Of a DNA stretch of 64,000 nt, positions 26,498 to 36,407 are shown in pieces. Origin of the DNA: Agromyces mediolanus (lineage in GTDB: Bacteria; Actinomycetota; Actinomycetes; Actinomycetales; Microbacteriaceae); contig NZ_BMRJ01000002.1 of assembly GCF_014648575.1 (NCBI RefSeq), forward strand, positions 139,860 through 203,859, given 5' to 3'. A program made the translations under genes and the position numbers. How positions within the stretch are numbered: position 1 is the first letter of the stretch; each line of letters opens with the position of its first letter. The notes under the pieces were generated by a model, which saw nothing but the letters and a program-made list of their open reading frames with translations, had not been told where the DNA came from and made no database searches.

Positions 26498-27319
26498 GTG
26501 TCTGAGAGCTCCACCCGCCCAGTCGTCAGCGAGGCGGTGCACCGCCGCCGCATGATCGTCGCGCTCGTCGCGACGGCCGTGCTCGTCGGGGTCGCCGCGT
26601 TCGTCGTCGGCGCCGCGTCCGGTGGTTCGGCCGGCGCATCGCCGACCGGGTCGAAGGGCAGCGCCGGCGCCGCCGAGACCGCGAGTCCGCGTCCGGCCCC
26701 CGAAGCGGCCCCGCCGGCGCAGGCCGTCCCCACCTTCGACATGACCGCGCACTCGATCGACGACCCGGACAGCATCTGGGTGGTCGTCGACAAGCTCCGG
26801 CCGCTCGACCCGCAGGACTACGAGCCCGACGACCTCGTCGACGTCCCCGTCGCGCACACCTGGGCGCCGCTCATGCGGCAGGAGGCCTCCGACGCCGTCG
26901 TCGCCATGTTCGACGCCGCGGCGAACGAGGCCGGGCTCTCGCTCGCCTCGAACAGCGCCTACCGCTCGTACTCCACGCAGGAGGAGGTCTACGACGGCGA
27001 CGACACCCTCACCGCACGCCCCGGCTACAGCGAGCACCAGACCGGGCTCGTGATGGACATCGGCGCGGAGTCGGGCGACTGCTCGCTCGCCGCGTGCTTC
27101 GGTGACACCGACGAGGGCATCTGGCTGCGCGACAACGCGTATCGCTTCGGCTTCATCCTGCGCTATCCGGCCGACAAGACCGACGTGACCGGCTACGAGT
27201 ACGAGCCGTGGCACTTCCGCTACGTCGGCGTCGACCTCTCGACCGAGATGCACGCGCGCGGCATCACGACGCTCGAGGAGTTCTTCGGCCTGCCGGCCGC
27301 GCCCGACTACGCGGAGTAG
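26498..27319 (+). CDS. D-alanyl-D-alanine carboxypeptidase family protein (M15B, VanY-like)
   Basis: Trims the terminal D-Ala of peptidoglycan stem peptides outside the membrane. The 273-residue protein has an N-terminal transmembrane anchor (about residues 20-42, MIVALVATAVLVGVAAFVVG) and a Gly/Ser/Pro-rich linker. The zinc peptidase domain carries NSAYRSYSTQ, SEHQTGLVMDIG (zinc His and Asp, about residues 178-186) and EPWHFRYVG (catalytic Glu and zinc His, about 235). The GTG start was chosen because TACACT at 26486-26491 ends 6 nt before it, the leaderless pattern. It stands alone between the GH1 promoter and the convergent siderophore genes. Confidence 0.9.
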   Translation: MSESSTRPVVSEAVHRRRMIVALVATAVLVGVAAFVVGAASGGSAGASPTGSKGSAGAAETASPRPAPEAAPPAQAVPTFDMTAHSIDDPDSIWVVVDKLRPLDPQDYEPDDLVDVPVAHTWAPLMRQEASDAVVAMFDAAANEAGLSLASNSAYRSYSTQEEVYDGDDTLTARPGYSEHQTGLVMDIGAESGDCSLAACFGDTDEGIWLRDNAYRFGFILRYPADKTDVTGYEYEPWHFRYVGVDLSTEMHARGITTLEEFFGLPAAPDYAE

Positions 27320-27344
27320 CCGGCCGCCGAGCGCCGGACCGCTC

Positions 27345-28148
27345 CTAGCCGCGCGCTTCCCCCAGCCGCCAGTACCCCGAAAAGGTGATGCGGTCCTTCG
27401 AGACGCCGCGGGCGACGAGGTACCGACGGAGCTCCTGCACCGCCAGGCGCTCCCCGCACACCCACGCGTAGTCGATCGCGGCCGGGAGCTCGGCCTCGCG
27501 CACCGAGCGGTACAGCCTCGAACCGGGCGGCTCGCCCTCGCGCTCGACCCAGGTGACGGCGCCCGGAAGATCCTGCTTCTCGGCGGCATCCGAGATCTCG
27601 ATGAAGACGTGCGTCTCGCCCGCATCCGTCGTCTCGAGGATGCGGGCGATCGCCGGGAGCGACGACTCGTCGCCGACGAGCACACGTGTGCGCATCTCGG
27701 GCGGCGGGGCGTACAGGGCCGAGCACTCACGCACGCCGAGCGACGACCCCGCCCGAGCCCGCCGGGCGAATCGCGTGCCGGGCCCTTCGTCGCCGTGGAC
27801 GACGAAGTCGATGTCGATCTCGCGTTCCTCCGGCCGGTGATCGCGCAGGGTGTACCAGCGCAGCTCCGGCCGTTCCTCCTCGGGGATCGCCGCGACCGCG
27901 GCACGGATGTTCTCGGCCCCGTCGTTCGCCGGCAGCACGAGCGTGGCGCGCTCGTCACGGGGCAGCAGCAGTCCCAGGTACTCGTCTGGCCCGGCCGGCG
28001 CGTAGTCGGCGAACTCCGCGGCGGTGAGCGTGAGCCGGCGGAAGTGCGGCGAGAGATCCCGCACGGCGACGACCCGGGCGGCGAAGACGCGGGCCCCGGT
28101 GCGCCGGGGCCGTTGCGGTGGGCGGACACGAACGGTGTGCTCAGCCAC
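27345..28148 (-). CDS. Siderophore-interacting protein (FAD-dependent ferric reductase)
   Basis: Releases iron from imported ferric siderophores by reduction. The 267-residue protein has the SIP FAD-binding domain (LRWYTLRDHRPEEREIDIDF, where RWYTLR is the flavin motif, about residues 96-101). A C-terminal NAD(P)H domain carries LVGDESSLPAIARILE and WVCGERLAVQELRRYL. It overlaps the upstream FecCD permease gene by 8 bp and is last in that operon, so it is coregulated with uptake by the iron box at 30238-30256. Confidence 0.92.
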   Translation of the reverse strand: MAEHTVRVRPPQRPRRTGARVFAARVVAVRDLSPHFRRLTLTAAEFADYAPAGPDEYLGLLLPRDERATLVLPANDGAENIRAAVAAIPEEERPELRWYTLRDHRPEEREIDIDFVVHGDEGPGTRFARRARAGSSLGVRECSALYAPPPEMRTRVLVGDESSLPAIARILETTDAGETHVFIEISDAAEKQDLPGAVTWVEREGEPPGSRLYRSVREAELPAAIDYAWVCGERLAVQELRRYLVARGVSKDRITFSGYWRLGEARG

Positions 28149-29190
28149 GCCGAGCCCCCTCTCTCCAGAGCAGCCACAGGAAGAATGCGCCGCCGACGGT
28201 GATGGTGATGACGCCGACCGGGATCGGGGCCGGGAAGAGGTGCTGCGCGATCAGGTCGCTCGAGAGCAGGAGCAGCGCGCCCACGAGCCCCGAGGCGAGG
28301 AAGCTGCTCGCGCCGGCCAGGCGGCGGGCGAGGTGCGGGGCGATCAGGGCGACGAAGGAGATCGGACCGGCGGTCGCGACCGCGACGGCGACGAGGAGGG
28401 TGGCGGCGGCGAGGAGGATCCATCGTGCGCGCACGGTCCGCACGCCCAGCGCCGTCGAGACGCTGTCGCCGAGAGCCATCATCCGCGCATCCGGGGCCGC
28501 CGCGATCAGCAGCGGGAGGATCAGGAGCAGGGCGAGCAGGGCCGGGACGAGATCGCTCCATCCCCGGCCCTGCAGCGAGCCGACGAGCCACGTCTGCGCC
28601 GTGGTCGCACTCGCGACGAAGACCTGCGTGAGCACGTAGTCGACCACGGCCATCGCGATCGCCGACAGCGCGACGCCGGTGAGGATGAGCTGCACGCCGT
28701 GGAGCCCCGTGCGGGCGGTGAGCAGCAGGATCACGCCCGCGATGACGACGGCGCCGACCACCGCGCCGATGGCCGCCTGCGGCAGCGAGCCGCCGAGCAC
28801 GAGCATGACCACGACGGCCCCGACCGAGGCGCCGCTGCTGATGCCGATGACGTCGGGGCTCGCGAGCGGGTTCCGGGTGAGGCTCTGGAACACGGCTCCG
28901 GCGACGCCGAGGCTCGCCCCGACGACGATCGCGACGAGGCTCCGCGGAAGCCGGCGCCCGAGCACGAAGAACTCGTCGAGGCGCTCCGGCGGGCGTCCGA
29001 GCAGCGTCTCGACGAGTGCCGCCGGGGTGACGAGGTACTCGCCGATCATGAGCGCGGCGACGAGCAGCACCAGCAGCGCGCCGGCGAGGATGCCGCAGAC
29101 GCCCGCCGTGCGATGGCTGAACCGCAGCGACCAGCGCGTGCCGCGCAGCACGCGGTCGTCGGCGGTCAGTGCGTCGCTGCGCAGGCTCAC
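28141..29190 (-). CDS. FecCD-type iron-siderophore ABC permease, second gene
   Basis: A 349-residue integral membrane subunit of the BtuC/FecD family with about nine to ten helices. LGRRLPRSLVAIVVGASLGV (about residues 75-94) and FQSLTRNPLASPDVIGISSG are the family signatures, and GPISFVALIAPHLARRL is the ATPase-contacting region. The GTG at 29190 overlaps the stop of the preceding permease gene (GTGA). It forms a heterodimeric pore with the product of the upstream gene; the ATPase and binding protein are encoded on the other side of the iron box. Confidence 0.92.
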   Translation of the reverse strand: MSLRSDALTADDRVLRGTRWSLRFSHRTAGVCGILAGALLVLLVAALMIGEYLVTPAALVETLLGRPPERLDEFFVLGRRLPRSLVAIVVGASLGVAGAVFQSLTRNPLASPDVIGISSGASVGAVVVMLVLGGSLPQAAIGAVVGAVVIAGVILLLTARTGLHGVQLILTGVALSAIAMAVVDYVLTQVFVASATTAQTWLVGSLQGRGWSDLVPALLALLLILPLLIAAAPDARMMALGDSVSTALGVRTVRARWILLAAATLLVAVAVATAGPISFVALIAPHLARRLAGASSFLASGLVGALLLLSSDLIAQHLFPAPIPVGVITITVGGAFFLWLLWREGARRG

Positions 29191-30236
29191 GACAGCCCGG
29201 CCGTCCGCTTGCCGACGACGAACGCGATGAGGAGCGGGCCGCCGATCAGGGCCGTGACGATGCCGGCCTGCACCTCGCCGCCACCGCCGATGACGCGACC
29301 GAGCGTGTCGGCCAGAAGCAGCATCGCCGGGGCCGCGAGCAGCGACAGCGGGAGCACCTTCCGAAGATCGGGCCCGACGAGACGGCGCAGCAGGTGTGGG
29401 ATGACGAGGCCGACGAAGGCGATGGGGCCCGCGATCGCGGTCGCCGTGCCGCACAGGAGGGTGACCGCGACGAGCACGAGCGCGCGCACGACGCCCGGTT
29501 TCACGCCCAATGCGACCGCGCTGTCGTCGCCCAGCGCCATCAGGTTCAGCGCGGGCCCGAGCAGCAGCGCGAGGATCACGCCCACCACGATGAACGCGAC
29601 GAGCGGGAGCGCCTCGTCCACGGGCCGAGCCGTGAGCGAGCCGACGCGCCAGAACCGGAACGCGTCCAGCACGGTCTCGTTGGTCAGGACGATCGCCTGC
29701 GACGCCCCAGCGAGGACGGCGGAGAACGCGACGCCCGCGAGGATCAGCCGGACGGGGGAGCCGGCCGCGAAGCGGGTGCCGGAGAGCCAGAAGATCACCG
29801 CGGACGCGAGCGCGGCCCCGGCGAGTGCGAGCCAGATCGCGCCGCCGACGCCGAGGGGGCCGAGCACGCTCAGGCCCGCGACGACGCCGAACGAGGCGCC
29901 GGCGCTGACGCCGAGCATTCCGGGGTCCGCGATCGGGTTGCGCGTGAGCGCCTGCATCAGCACACCTGCGGCGCCCAGCGCGACGCCGCAGATCACGGCG
30001 TTGACCGTGCGGGTGACGCGCAGCTCGCCGACGATGTTCACCACGTTCCGGTCGCCCGTGCCGAACAGCGAGAGCACGACCTCGTCGAGGGGGACGAAGC
30101 GGGCTCCGACGGCGAGGCTCCCCGCCAGCGCGATCGCGAGCACCACGCAGACCAGGACCGCTCCGGGCCAGGCTGCGAATCGGGAGGCCGCGCCCGGAGC
30201 GCGACGACGCTCGACGGGAAGGGATGCGGACTTCAT
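29187..30236 (-). CDS. FecCD-type iron-siderophore ABC permease, first gene
   Basis: A 349-residue permease paralogous to its neighbour. The N-terminal cytoplasmic segment is short and basic. The signatures are LRVTRTVNAVICGVALGAAG, LMQALTRNPIADPGMLGVSA and GPIAFVGLVIPHLLRRLVGP (ATPase-coupling loop). The ATG abuts the iron box (2 bp away), and the -10-like TAGGCT on the minus strand lies inside the box, so the mRNA is probably leaderless and directly blocked by an iron-loaded DtxR-type repressor. Confidence 0.92.
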   Translation of the reverse strand: MKSASLPVERRRAPGAASRFAAWPGAVLVCVVLAIALAGSLAVGARFVPLDEVVLSLFGTGDRNVVNIVGELRVTRTVNAVICGVALGAAGVLMQALTRNPIADPGMLGVSAGASFGVVAGLSVLGPLGVGGAIWLALAGAALASAVIFWLSGTRFAAGSPVRLILAGVAFSAVLAGASQAIVLTNETVLDAFRFWRVGSLTARPVDEALPLVAFIVVGVILALLLGPALNLMALGDDSAVALGVKPGVVRALVLVAVTLLCGTATAIAGPIAFVGLVIPHLLRRLVGPDLRKVLPLSLLAAPAMLLLADTLGRVIGGGGEVQAGIVTALIGGPLLIAFVVGKRTAGLS

Positions 30237-30237
30237 G

Positions 30238-30256
30238 TTTGGTTAGCCTAACCAAA
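30238..30256. promoter_or_regulatory. Iron box (DtxR/IdeR-type operator)
   Basis: TTTGGTTAGCCTAACCAAA is a perfect 19-bp palindrome whose GGTTAG-C-CTAACC core equals the DtxR/IdeR consensus. It lies in the 40-bp gap between the divergent permease (30236, minus) and binding-protein (30277, plus) genes and overlaps the likely -10 element of the minus-strand gene. One site can therefore switch the whole import locus off when iron is plentiful. Confidence 0.93.
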
Positions 30257-30276
30257 TATTGCTAGGGTCGGGACAC

Positions 30277-31233
30277 GTGAACAGGCCCAGTCGAATCCGT
30301 CTCCGTCCGCTCCTCGCCGCTGCTGCCGGCATGGCTGCCATCGCCCTGACCGTCACCGGATGCACGAGCGGGACCGCCGCCGAGGAGCCCGCCCCGGCCG
30401 CCGAGGGCACGAGCTACACGGTCGAGCACGCGATGGGCGAGACCGAGTTCGAGGCTGTTCCCGAGCGCATCGTCGTGCTCGACTCCCCGCAGCTGGACGC
30501 GCTGCTCGCCCTGGGCGTCACGCCCGTGGGTGCGCCGGAGATCGGGGCCGGCCGCGGCTTCCCGGCCTACCTCGCCGATGAGCTCGACGGGACCGAGCCG
30601 GTCGGATTCATCGCCGAGCCCGACGTCGACGCGATCGCGAACCTCGCGCCCGACCTGATCCTCGGATCGAAGGTGCGCCATGAGGCGCTCTACGAGGAGC
30701 TGTCGGCCATCGCCCCCACCGTGTTCTCCGAGGACACCGGCACCAACTGGACCGAGCAGGCCGTGCTGACCGCCGCCGCCGTGAACCAGGGCGAGCGGAT
30801 GGACGAGCTCATCGCCGGCGTCGAGGACCGCGCCGCCGAGGTCGGGAAGGCGGTCCGGGCCGAGGGCACCACGGCCTCGATCGTGCGCTTCCGCGCCGAC
30901 AACTTCCGCCTGTACGGCCCCGGCACCTTCTCGGGCTCGCTGCTCACCGACCTGGGCTTCGACCTCGGGGCCGATCGCGACTGGAACGAGTACTCGATGA
31001 TGGAGCTCAGCCCCGAGCTCTACGAGCAGATCGACGGCGACGTGGTCTTCTATATGAGCCCCGGCGGCGACCCGACCGCCACCACCCAGGCGCGGATCAC
31101 GGGGCTGTGGGGCGCCCAGCCCGGCCCCGCCGGGGATGCGGCGTTCGAGGTGGAGGACGACACCTGGATGGTGGGCATCGGCGTGATCGGCGCGAACCTG
31201 GTGATCGACCAGGTCGAGGACCTGCTCGGCTGA
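30277..31233 (+). CDS. Iron-siderophore substrate-binding lipoprotein
   Basis: Captures ferric siderophore at the cell surface. The 318-residue protein has a signal peptide with lipobox ALTVTGCTSG and the FhuD/FepB-like (FecB) fold: ERIVVLDSPQLDALLALGVT, IANLAPDLILGSKVRHEALY and DVVFYMSPGG. I prefer the GTG at 30277 (VNRPSRIRLRP) because TAGGGT at 30264-30269 is 7 nt upstream; a TTG at 30259 would place the start against the iron box. It is followed 39 bp later by the ATPase gene. Confidence 0.9.
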   Translation: MNRPSRIRLRPLLAAAAGMAAIALTVTGCTSGTAAEEPAPAAEGTSYTVEHAMGETEFEAVPERIVVLDSPQLDALLALGVTPVGAPEIGAGRGFPAYLADELDGTEPVGFIAEPDVDAIANLAPDLILGSKVRHEALYEELSAIAPTVFSEDTGTNWTEQAVLTAAAVNQGERMDELIAGVEDRAAEVGKAVRAEGTTASIVRFRADNFRLYGPGTFSGSLLTDLGFDLGADRDWNEYSMMELSPELYEQIDGDVVFYMSPGGDPTATTQARITGLWGAQPGPAGDAAFEVEDDTWMVGIGVIGANLVIDQVEDLLG

Positions 31234-31272
31234 CCCGGCTCGCCCCGCTCGCCCCCCCGAACGGCACGCTCC

Positions 31273-32055
31273 ATGACCACGCGGCATCCGGCGCTCGAAG
31301 CCAGAGAGCTCGTCGTCGCCTACGACGGCAAGGTCGTCGTCGACGGCGTCGATCTCGAACTCCCCGAGGGGTCGTTCACGGTGATCCTCGGGCCGAACGC
31401 CTCGGGCAAGTCGACCGTGCTGCGCACGCTCGCCCGGGTGCTCGCGCCCGCATCCGGCGAGGTGCTGTTCGACGGTCGCGCGCTCGGCGAGTACGGTTCC
31501 AAGGAGCTCGCCCGTCGGATGGGCCTGCTGCCGCAGGACGCGATCGCGCCAGAGGGGATGCTGGTCGCCGACCTCGTCTCGCGCGGCAGATACCCGCACC
31601 ACTCGGCGCTGCAGCGCTGGACCACCGGCGACGACGAGGCCACCCGCGAGGCCCTCGCGGCGACGAACACCGCCGAGCTGGCGGAGCGCCCCGTCGACCA
31701 ACTGTCCGGCGGACAGCGGCAACGGGTCTGGGTGGCGCTGCTGCTCGCCCAGCAGACGCCGGTGATGCTGCTCGACGAGCCGACCACCTTCCTCGACATC
31801 GCCCACCAGTACGAGCTGCTCGACCTGCTGCGACGCCTCAACCAGCAGGGCAAGACCGTGGTCGCCGTGCTGCACGACCTGAATCAGGCGGCCCGCTACG
31901 CGGACCACCTCGTGCTCATGAAGGCGGGACGCATCGTCGCCACGGGCGCGCCGGCCGAGCTGATCACCGCGGATCGCGTCGGCGAGGTGTTCGGCATCGA
32001 CGCGGTCGTCACGCCGGACCCGGTGACCGGGACGCCGATGGTCGTGCGCCGCTGA
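31273..32055 (+). CDS. Iron-siderophore ABC transporter ATP-binding protein (FepC-like)
   Basis: A 260-residue ATPase that drives the two FecCD permeases. Walker A GPNASGKST (about residues 41-49), QDAIAPEGMLVADLVSRGRYP (Q-loop and the RGRYPH segment typical of siderophore ATPases), signature LSGGQRQR (about 143-150), Walker B VMLLDEPTTFLDI and H-loop AVLHDLNQAARY. Same operon as the binding protein. The siderophore itself is unknown; no biosynthesis genes are visible, so it may use siderophores made by others. Confidence 0.93.
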   Translation: MTTRHPALEARELVVAYDGKVVVDGVDLELPEGSFTVILGPNASGKSTVLRTLARVLAPASGEVLFDGRALGEYGSKELARRMGLLPQDAIAPEGMLVADLVSRGRYPHHSALQRWTTGDDEATREALAATNTAELAERPVDQLSGGQRQRVWVALLLAQQTPVMLLDEPTTFLDIAHQYELLDLLRRLNQQGKTVVAVLHDLNQAARYADHLVLMKAGRIVATGAPAELITADRVGEVFGIDAVVTPDPVTGTPMVVRR

Positions 32056-32207
32056 GCGGCCGCCCGCGTCCGGCAGGGCTCGTCGATCGGGCGGGGATGG
32101 CGGGTGACCGCGCTCTCACGAGCCTCCCAGGTTTCGGGAAGAATCCTCACAAAAACGCGTGATGGGGTGTCCAGGTTCCGTTTCCCCCAACCCGGACTCC
32201 TGATTCA

Positions 32208-33392
32208 GTGCCTGACATTTCCCCCGACACCCCTGCCCGCCGCCGCTCCAACTTCATCCCGGCCCGCCCCCGCACGCCGGAACTCGCGAGCGACCCCGAC
32301 GCCACGCGCGACTCCGCCCCGGCCTCCCGCCGCCCGAAGCACCGCGCCGCCCCGAGCGGCAACCGCCGCCCGGGCGCCCGAGGCATCCGCCGGGTCGCCG
32401 CCCTCTCCGGAGCGAGCGCGATCCTCGGCGTGACCGCCTTCGGCGCCGTCTCCGCCGCGGGCGCCGACGGCGCCCCCGCCCCCGCCTCGCTCGCCGCCGA
32501 AGCCGCGCCGCTCGTCGCGAGCGGCGACGAGCTCACGGTGACCCCCGGCGGCTCGACCGTCTCGCAGGTCGAGCAGGCGCCCGTCGTCACGAGCGGACTC
32601 TCGGTGGCGGCGGCGCCCTTCACCGGCGGCACCCAGATCACCGTGCAGGGCGAGGCGCTCGACGAGGTCGCCGCCGTGCAGGTGGGCGGCGCCCCCGCGA
32701 CGATCGTCTCCGCCGAGGAGGGGCAGCTCACCTTCGCCGTGCCCGCCGTCGCGGAGACGTCCCTCGGCTCGGTCGCGGTCACGATGACCGAGGCCGACGG
32801 CACCGCGGTCGCCGCGGAGACGCCCGCCTCGCCCGCGACCGCCTCCTTCACGGCGGCGCACCCGCTCGTCGCCGCGGCGTCGCCGGTCGCCGTGCCGAGC
32901 GAGCTCAGCCTCACGTACACGAGCGACCCGCGGATCGACGCCCAGCTCGGTTACGTGCTCGCGTACTGGAGCGACTACAACACCGACGCGTACACCGTGA
33001 TCTCGGGCAACGACTGCGCCAACTTCACGAGCCAGTCGCTCATCGCCCGGGGCTGGACGATGGACGGCGCCTGGTACTACGACGCCGCGACCGGTGCGAT
33101 GTCCGCGACGTGGGCGAGCTCGACGGCCATGCGCGACTGGCTGCTCGGCCGGCCCGACCTCGCGACCCCGCTCGACGACTCGCAGCGCGCGCAGGTCAAG
33201 GTCGGCGACATCGCCCAGTTCGACTGGGACGCCTCGGGCGACCGCGACCACACGGCGATCGTCACCCGCGTCGAGCACAGTGACGCCGGCACCCGCATCT
33301 GGGTCGGCGGGCACACCAAGGACGCCGACTACTGGGACGTCGACGAGGCGATCGCCGGCGGCGGCACCGTCAACTACTTCTCCGTGAAGTAG
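32208..33392 (+). CDS. Secreted Amidase_6-domain protein with IPT/TIG-like domain
   Basis: A 394-residue exported protein. A basic, Pro-rich 60-residue N-terminus precedes a signal-type helix (VAALSGASAILGVTAFGAVS). An IPT/TIG-like beta domain (about residues 130-205, GTQITVQGEALDEVAAVQVG) and a C-terminal Amidase_6 domain follow. The hallmark DCANFTSQSLIARGW (about residues 267-281) carries the putative catalytic Cys, with HTAIVTRVEH as the His site and GGHTKDADYW after it. It probably acts on cell-wall amide bonds, by analogy with CHAP-like folds. The GTG start is uncertain because the N-terminus is unusually long. The 152 bp upstream hold no recognisable element. Confidence 0.82.
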   Translation: MPDISPDTPARRRSNFIPARPRTPELASDPDATRDSAPASRRPKHRAAPSGNRRPGARGIRRVAALSGASAILGVTAFGAVSAAGADGAPAPASLAAEAAPLVASGDELTVTPGGSTVSQVEQAPVVTSGLSVAAAPFTGGTQITVQGEALDEVAAVQVGGAPATIVSAEEGQLTFAVPAVAETSLGSVAVTMTEADGTAVAAETPASPATASFTAAHPLVAAASPVAVPSELSLTYTSDPRIDAQLGYVLAYWSDYNTDAYTVISGNDCANFTSQSLIARGWTMDGAWYYDAATGAMSATWASSTAMRDWLLGRPDLATPLDDSQRAQVKVGDIAQFDWDASGDRDHTAIVTRVEHSDAGTRIWVGGHTKDADYWDVDEAIAGGGTVNYFSVK

Positions 33393-33396
33393 CCGG

Positions 33397-35025
33397 CTAC
33401 CCGCCGAGGGCCTCGCCGACGATGCGCTGCGCCTCCGCCTGCACGAGCCGCAGGTGCTCGGGCCCGCGGAACGACTCGGCGTACACCTTGTACACGTCCT
33501 CGGTACCGCTCGGCCGGGCCGCGAACCACGCGTCCTCGGTCACGACCTTGACCCCGCCGATCGCGGCATCGTTGCCCGGCGCCCGCGACAGCTTCGCGGT
33601 GATCGGCTCGCCCGCGAGCTCGCTCGCCGCGATCGCATCGCCGTCGAGCCGCCCGAGGGCGGCCTTCTGCTCGGGAGTGGCGGCGGCATCCGTGCGCTCG
33701 TACGCGGGATCGCCGAAGCGCTCGACCAGGCCGCGGTAGAGCTCGGACGGCGACTTCCCGGTGACCGCGCGGATCTCCGCGGCGAGCAGGCACAGCAGGA
33801 TGCCGTCCTTGTCGGTCGTCCAGACCGAGCCGTCGAAGCGGAGGAAGGACGCCCCGGCGCTCTCCTCGCCGCCGAAGCCCACCGAGCCGTCGATGAGGCC
33901 GGGCACGAACCACTTGAAGCCGACCGGCACCTCCCAGAGCCGCCGGCCGAGCGACGCCGCGACCCGGTCGATCATGGAGCTCGAGACGAGGGTCTTGCCG
34001 ATCGCGGCATCCGCCCGCCACTCCGGCCGGTGCGCGAAGAGGTACTCGATCGCGACCGCGAGGTAGTGGTTCGGGTTCATCAGCCCGCCGTCGGGGGTGA
34101 CGATGCCGTGCCGGTCGGCGTCGGCGTCGTTGCCGGTCAGCAGGTCGAAGTCGCCGGCCTTCGCGACGACCGAGGCCATCGCGTTCGGGCTCGACGGGTC
34201 CATGCGGATCTTGCCGTCCCAGTCGAGCGTCATGAACGACCAGGCGGGGTCGACGAGCTCGTTCACGACGGTGAGGTCGAGCCCGTAGCGGTCGCGGATG
34301 GCCGCCCAGTAGTTGACCGAGGCACCGCCGAGCGGGTCGGCGCCGATGCGGATGCCGGACTCGCGGATGGCGTCGAAGTCGATGATGCTCGCGAGATCCT
34401 CGACGTAGGCGCTGCGGAAGTCGTACGTCTCCACCGCGCTCGGCTCGGCCTGGTTCACCTCGGCGAGGCCGCCCTCGATGAGCTCGTTCGCGCGGTTCGC
34501 GATCCAGCTCGTGGCGTCGCTGTCGGCGGGGCCGCCGTGCGGCGGGTTGTACTTGAAGCCGCCGTCCTGCGGCGGGTTGTGCGAGGGGGTGATGACGATG
34601 CCGTCGGCCTCGCCCTCGGCGCGCCGGGCGGGGTCGGCGTTCCACGCGATGATCGCGCGGGAGAGGGCCGGCGTCGGCACGTAGTCGTCGAACTCGTCGA
34701 CGAGCACGCGCACCCGATTGCCGACGAGCACGTCGAGCGCGGTGGTCTGCGCGGGGGCCGAGAGGGCGTGCGTGTCGGAGCCGATGAACAGGGGCCCGGT
34801 GACGCCCTGCGCCGTGCGGTACTCCACGATCGCCTGCGTGATCGCGAGGATGTGCGTCTCGTTGAAGCTCGACGTCAGACTCGATCCGCGATGCCCGGAG
34901 GTGCCGAACGCGACGCGCTGCGCCGGCACCGACACGTCGGGCGTCAGCTCGTAGTAGGCCCGGACCAGGGCGTCGACATCGATCAGATCGGCCTCGAGGG
35001 CCGGCGTTCCCGCTCGCTCGTGCAT
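33397..35025 (-). CDS. pgm: Phosphoglucomutase (alpha-D-glucose phosphate-specific)
   Basis: Interconverts glucose 1-phosphate and glucose 6-phosphate. In 542 residues it shows [14 protein letters not shown] near the N-terminus (substrate phosphate contact), the phosphoserine loop [15 protein letters not shown] (Ser at about residue 142), metal loop [10 protein letters not shown] (about 300), sugar loop [12 protein letters not shown] (about 385) and C-terminal phosphate loop [18 protein letters not shown]. Length and order fit the bacterial Pgm group. It converges with the Amidase_6 gene 4 bp away and has DUF445 upstream on the same strand. Confidence 0.95.
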   Translation of the reverse strand: MHERAGTPALEADLIDVDALVRAYYELTPDVSVPAQRVAFGTSGHRGSSLTSSFNETHILAITQAIVEYRTAQGVTGPLFIGSDTHALSAPAQTTALDVLVGNRVRVLVDEFDDYVPTPALSRAIIAWNADPARRAEGEADGIVITPSHNPPQDGGFKYNPPHGGPADSDATSWIANRANELIEGGLAEVNQAEPSAVETYDFRSAYVEDLASIIDFDAIRESGIRIGADPLGGASVNYWAAIRDRYGLDLTVVNELVDPAWSFMTLDWDGKIRMDPSSPNAMASVVAKAGDFDLLTGNDADADRHGIVTPDGGLMNPNHYLAVAIEYLFAHRPEWRADAAIGKTLVSSSMIDRVAASLGRRLWEVPVGFKWFVPGLIDGSVGFGGEESAGASFLRFDGSVWTTDKDGILLCLLAAEIRAVTGKSPSELYRGLVERFGDPAYERTDAAATPEQKAALGRLDGDAIAASELAGEPITAKLSRAPGNDAAIGGVKVVTEDAWFAARPSGTEDVYKVYAESFRGPEHLRLVQAEAQRIVGEALGG

Positions 35026-35071
35026 GTCGCCCAGTCTCCCACCCCGGTTCGCCGTGCGCAGGGGCTTGCGA

Positions 35072-36334
35072 TCAGACGAGGGCGTGCAGGGCCGTCGCCA
35101 CGCTGAAGATCGCGAGGCCCGCGAGCGCGCCGACGACGGTGCCGTTGATCCGGATGAACTGCAGGTCCCGGCCGACCTGCAGTTCGAGCTTCTCGGTCGT
35201 CTCCCGGGCGTCCCAGCGCTCCACGGTCTCGGTGATGACGCCCGCGATGTCCGAGCGGTAGTTGCGCACCACGTAGGCCGCGGCATCCGTCAGCCAGCCG
35301 TCGACCTTCGCCTGCAGCGCCTCGTCGGCGGCGAGGCGGGCGCCGAGCTCAACGAGGGCCCGGCGGAGGCCTCGACGCAGCTCGCTCTCGGGATCCGCGA
35401 GCGCCGCCGTCAGCGAGCCCTTCACCGCCGCCCACGCCTCGCCCGCGAACTCGCGCACCCGCGGGCTGTCGAACAGCTCCGTCTTCAGCCGCTCGACCTT
35501 GCCGATCGTCGCCGGGTCGTGCTGCAGGCTGTCAGCGAGGTCGCCGAGGTAGCGGTCGATCGCGAGTCGCAGCGGGTGCGCGTCGTCGGCGCGTACGGCC
35601 CGCACGAAGGCGAGCACCTCGCGGTAGGCGCGGTCGTCGACGAAGCGGTCGACGAGCTTCGGCACCCAGCGCGGCAGCCGGTCGCTGACCATGCTCCCGA
35701 ACGCCTCCGGGTGCGCGTCGAGCCATCCCTCCGCCCGGGCGAGCAGCGCGTCGATCGCCGGGCGCTGCTGGTCCGCGGCCACGAGCCGGGCCCCGACCCG
35801 GCCGATCGCGGGCGCCCACTCGGGCTCCAGCAGGTGGCGCCTCGCGAGCTGCTCGAGCAGCTGCTCCACGTCGTCGTCGCCGAGCAGTTCGAGCAGCGCG
35901 TTCGCGGCGACGGATGCCTCGGCGGCCAGCCGCTCGGCGTGCGCCGGTTCGCGCAGCCACTCGCCGGCGCGGCGGGCGGGCTCGACCGAGCGGAGCTTGC
36001 CGAGCACGACCTCGTCCGAGAGGAACTCGTGCTCGACGAAGGCGCCGAGGCTCGCGCCGATCTCGTCCTTGCGGGTCGGGATGATCGCCGTGTGCGGGAT
36101 CGGCAGCCCGAGCGGACGGCGGAACAGCGCCGTCACCGCGAACCAGTCGGCGATCGCGCCGACCATCGCGCCCTCGGCCGCGGCGCGCACGTAGCCGAGC
36201 CAGGGCAGGCGGTCCTGCAGGGCGAAGGACACGGCGAAGACGACCGCGGCGATGACGAGGAGCGCCGTCGCGATCGTCTTCATCCGGCGGAGCGCGGCGC
36301 GGCGCTCCGCGTCGCTCGGAACGACCCGTTGCAT
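35072..36334 (-). CDS. DUF445 (YjiN-like) membrane protein
   Basis: A 420-residue protein of unknown function. An N-terminal helix (about residues 20-42, [20 protein letters not shown]) is followed by the DUF445 hallmark [20 protein letters not shown] (about residues 52-71) and [15 protein letters not shown] long helical domain lies in the middle and a C-terminal transmembrane helix (about residues 398-417) ends the protein, so both ends are membrane-bound and the middle is soluble. It may be cotranscribed with pgm (46 bp apart). No mechanism is established for this family. Confidence 0.9.
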   Translation of the reverse strand: MQRVVPSDAERRAALRRMKTIATALLVIAAVVFAVSFALQDRLPWLGYVRAAAEGAMVGAIADWFAVTALFRRPLGLPIPHTAIIPTRKDEIGASLGAFVEHEFLSDEVVLGKLRSVEPARRAGEWLREPAHAERLAAEASVAANALLELLGDDDVEQLLEQLARRHLLEPEWAPAIGRVGARLVAADQQRPAIDALLARAEGWLDAHPEAFGSMVSDRLPRWVPKLVDRFVDDRAYREVLAFVRAVRADDAHPLRLAIDRYLGDLADSLQHDPATIGKVERLKTELFDSPRVREFAGEAWAAVKGSLTAALADPESELRRGLRRALVELGARLAADEALQAKVDGWLTDAAAYVVRNYRSDIAGVITETVERWDARETTEKLELQVGRDLQFIRINGTVVGALAGLAIFSVATALHALV

Positions 36335-36407
36335 GCCTCGCAGTATTCCAGGGAAGGCCGGCGGGCGAGCGACGGGACGCCGCCCGGCGCTCGACTAGGC
36401 TCGCGGC

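Noticed and set aside
28024-30246. A 740-codon plus-strand frame opposite the FecCD permeases
   Set aside because: Antisense shadow, low-complexity Asp/Arg/Glu sequence; the permeases on the minus strand have clear signatures.
32056-32207. A riboswitch before the secreted Amidase_6 gene
   Set aside because: The leader is 150 bp and somewhat structured, but I found no recognisable aptamer core and no intrinsic terminator.
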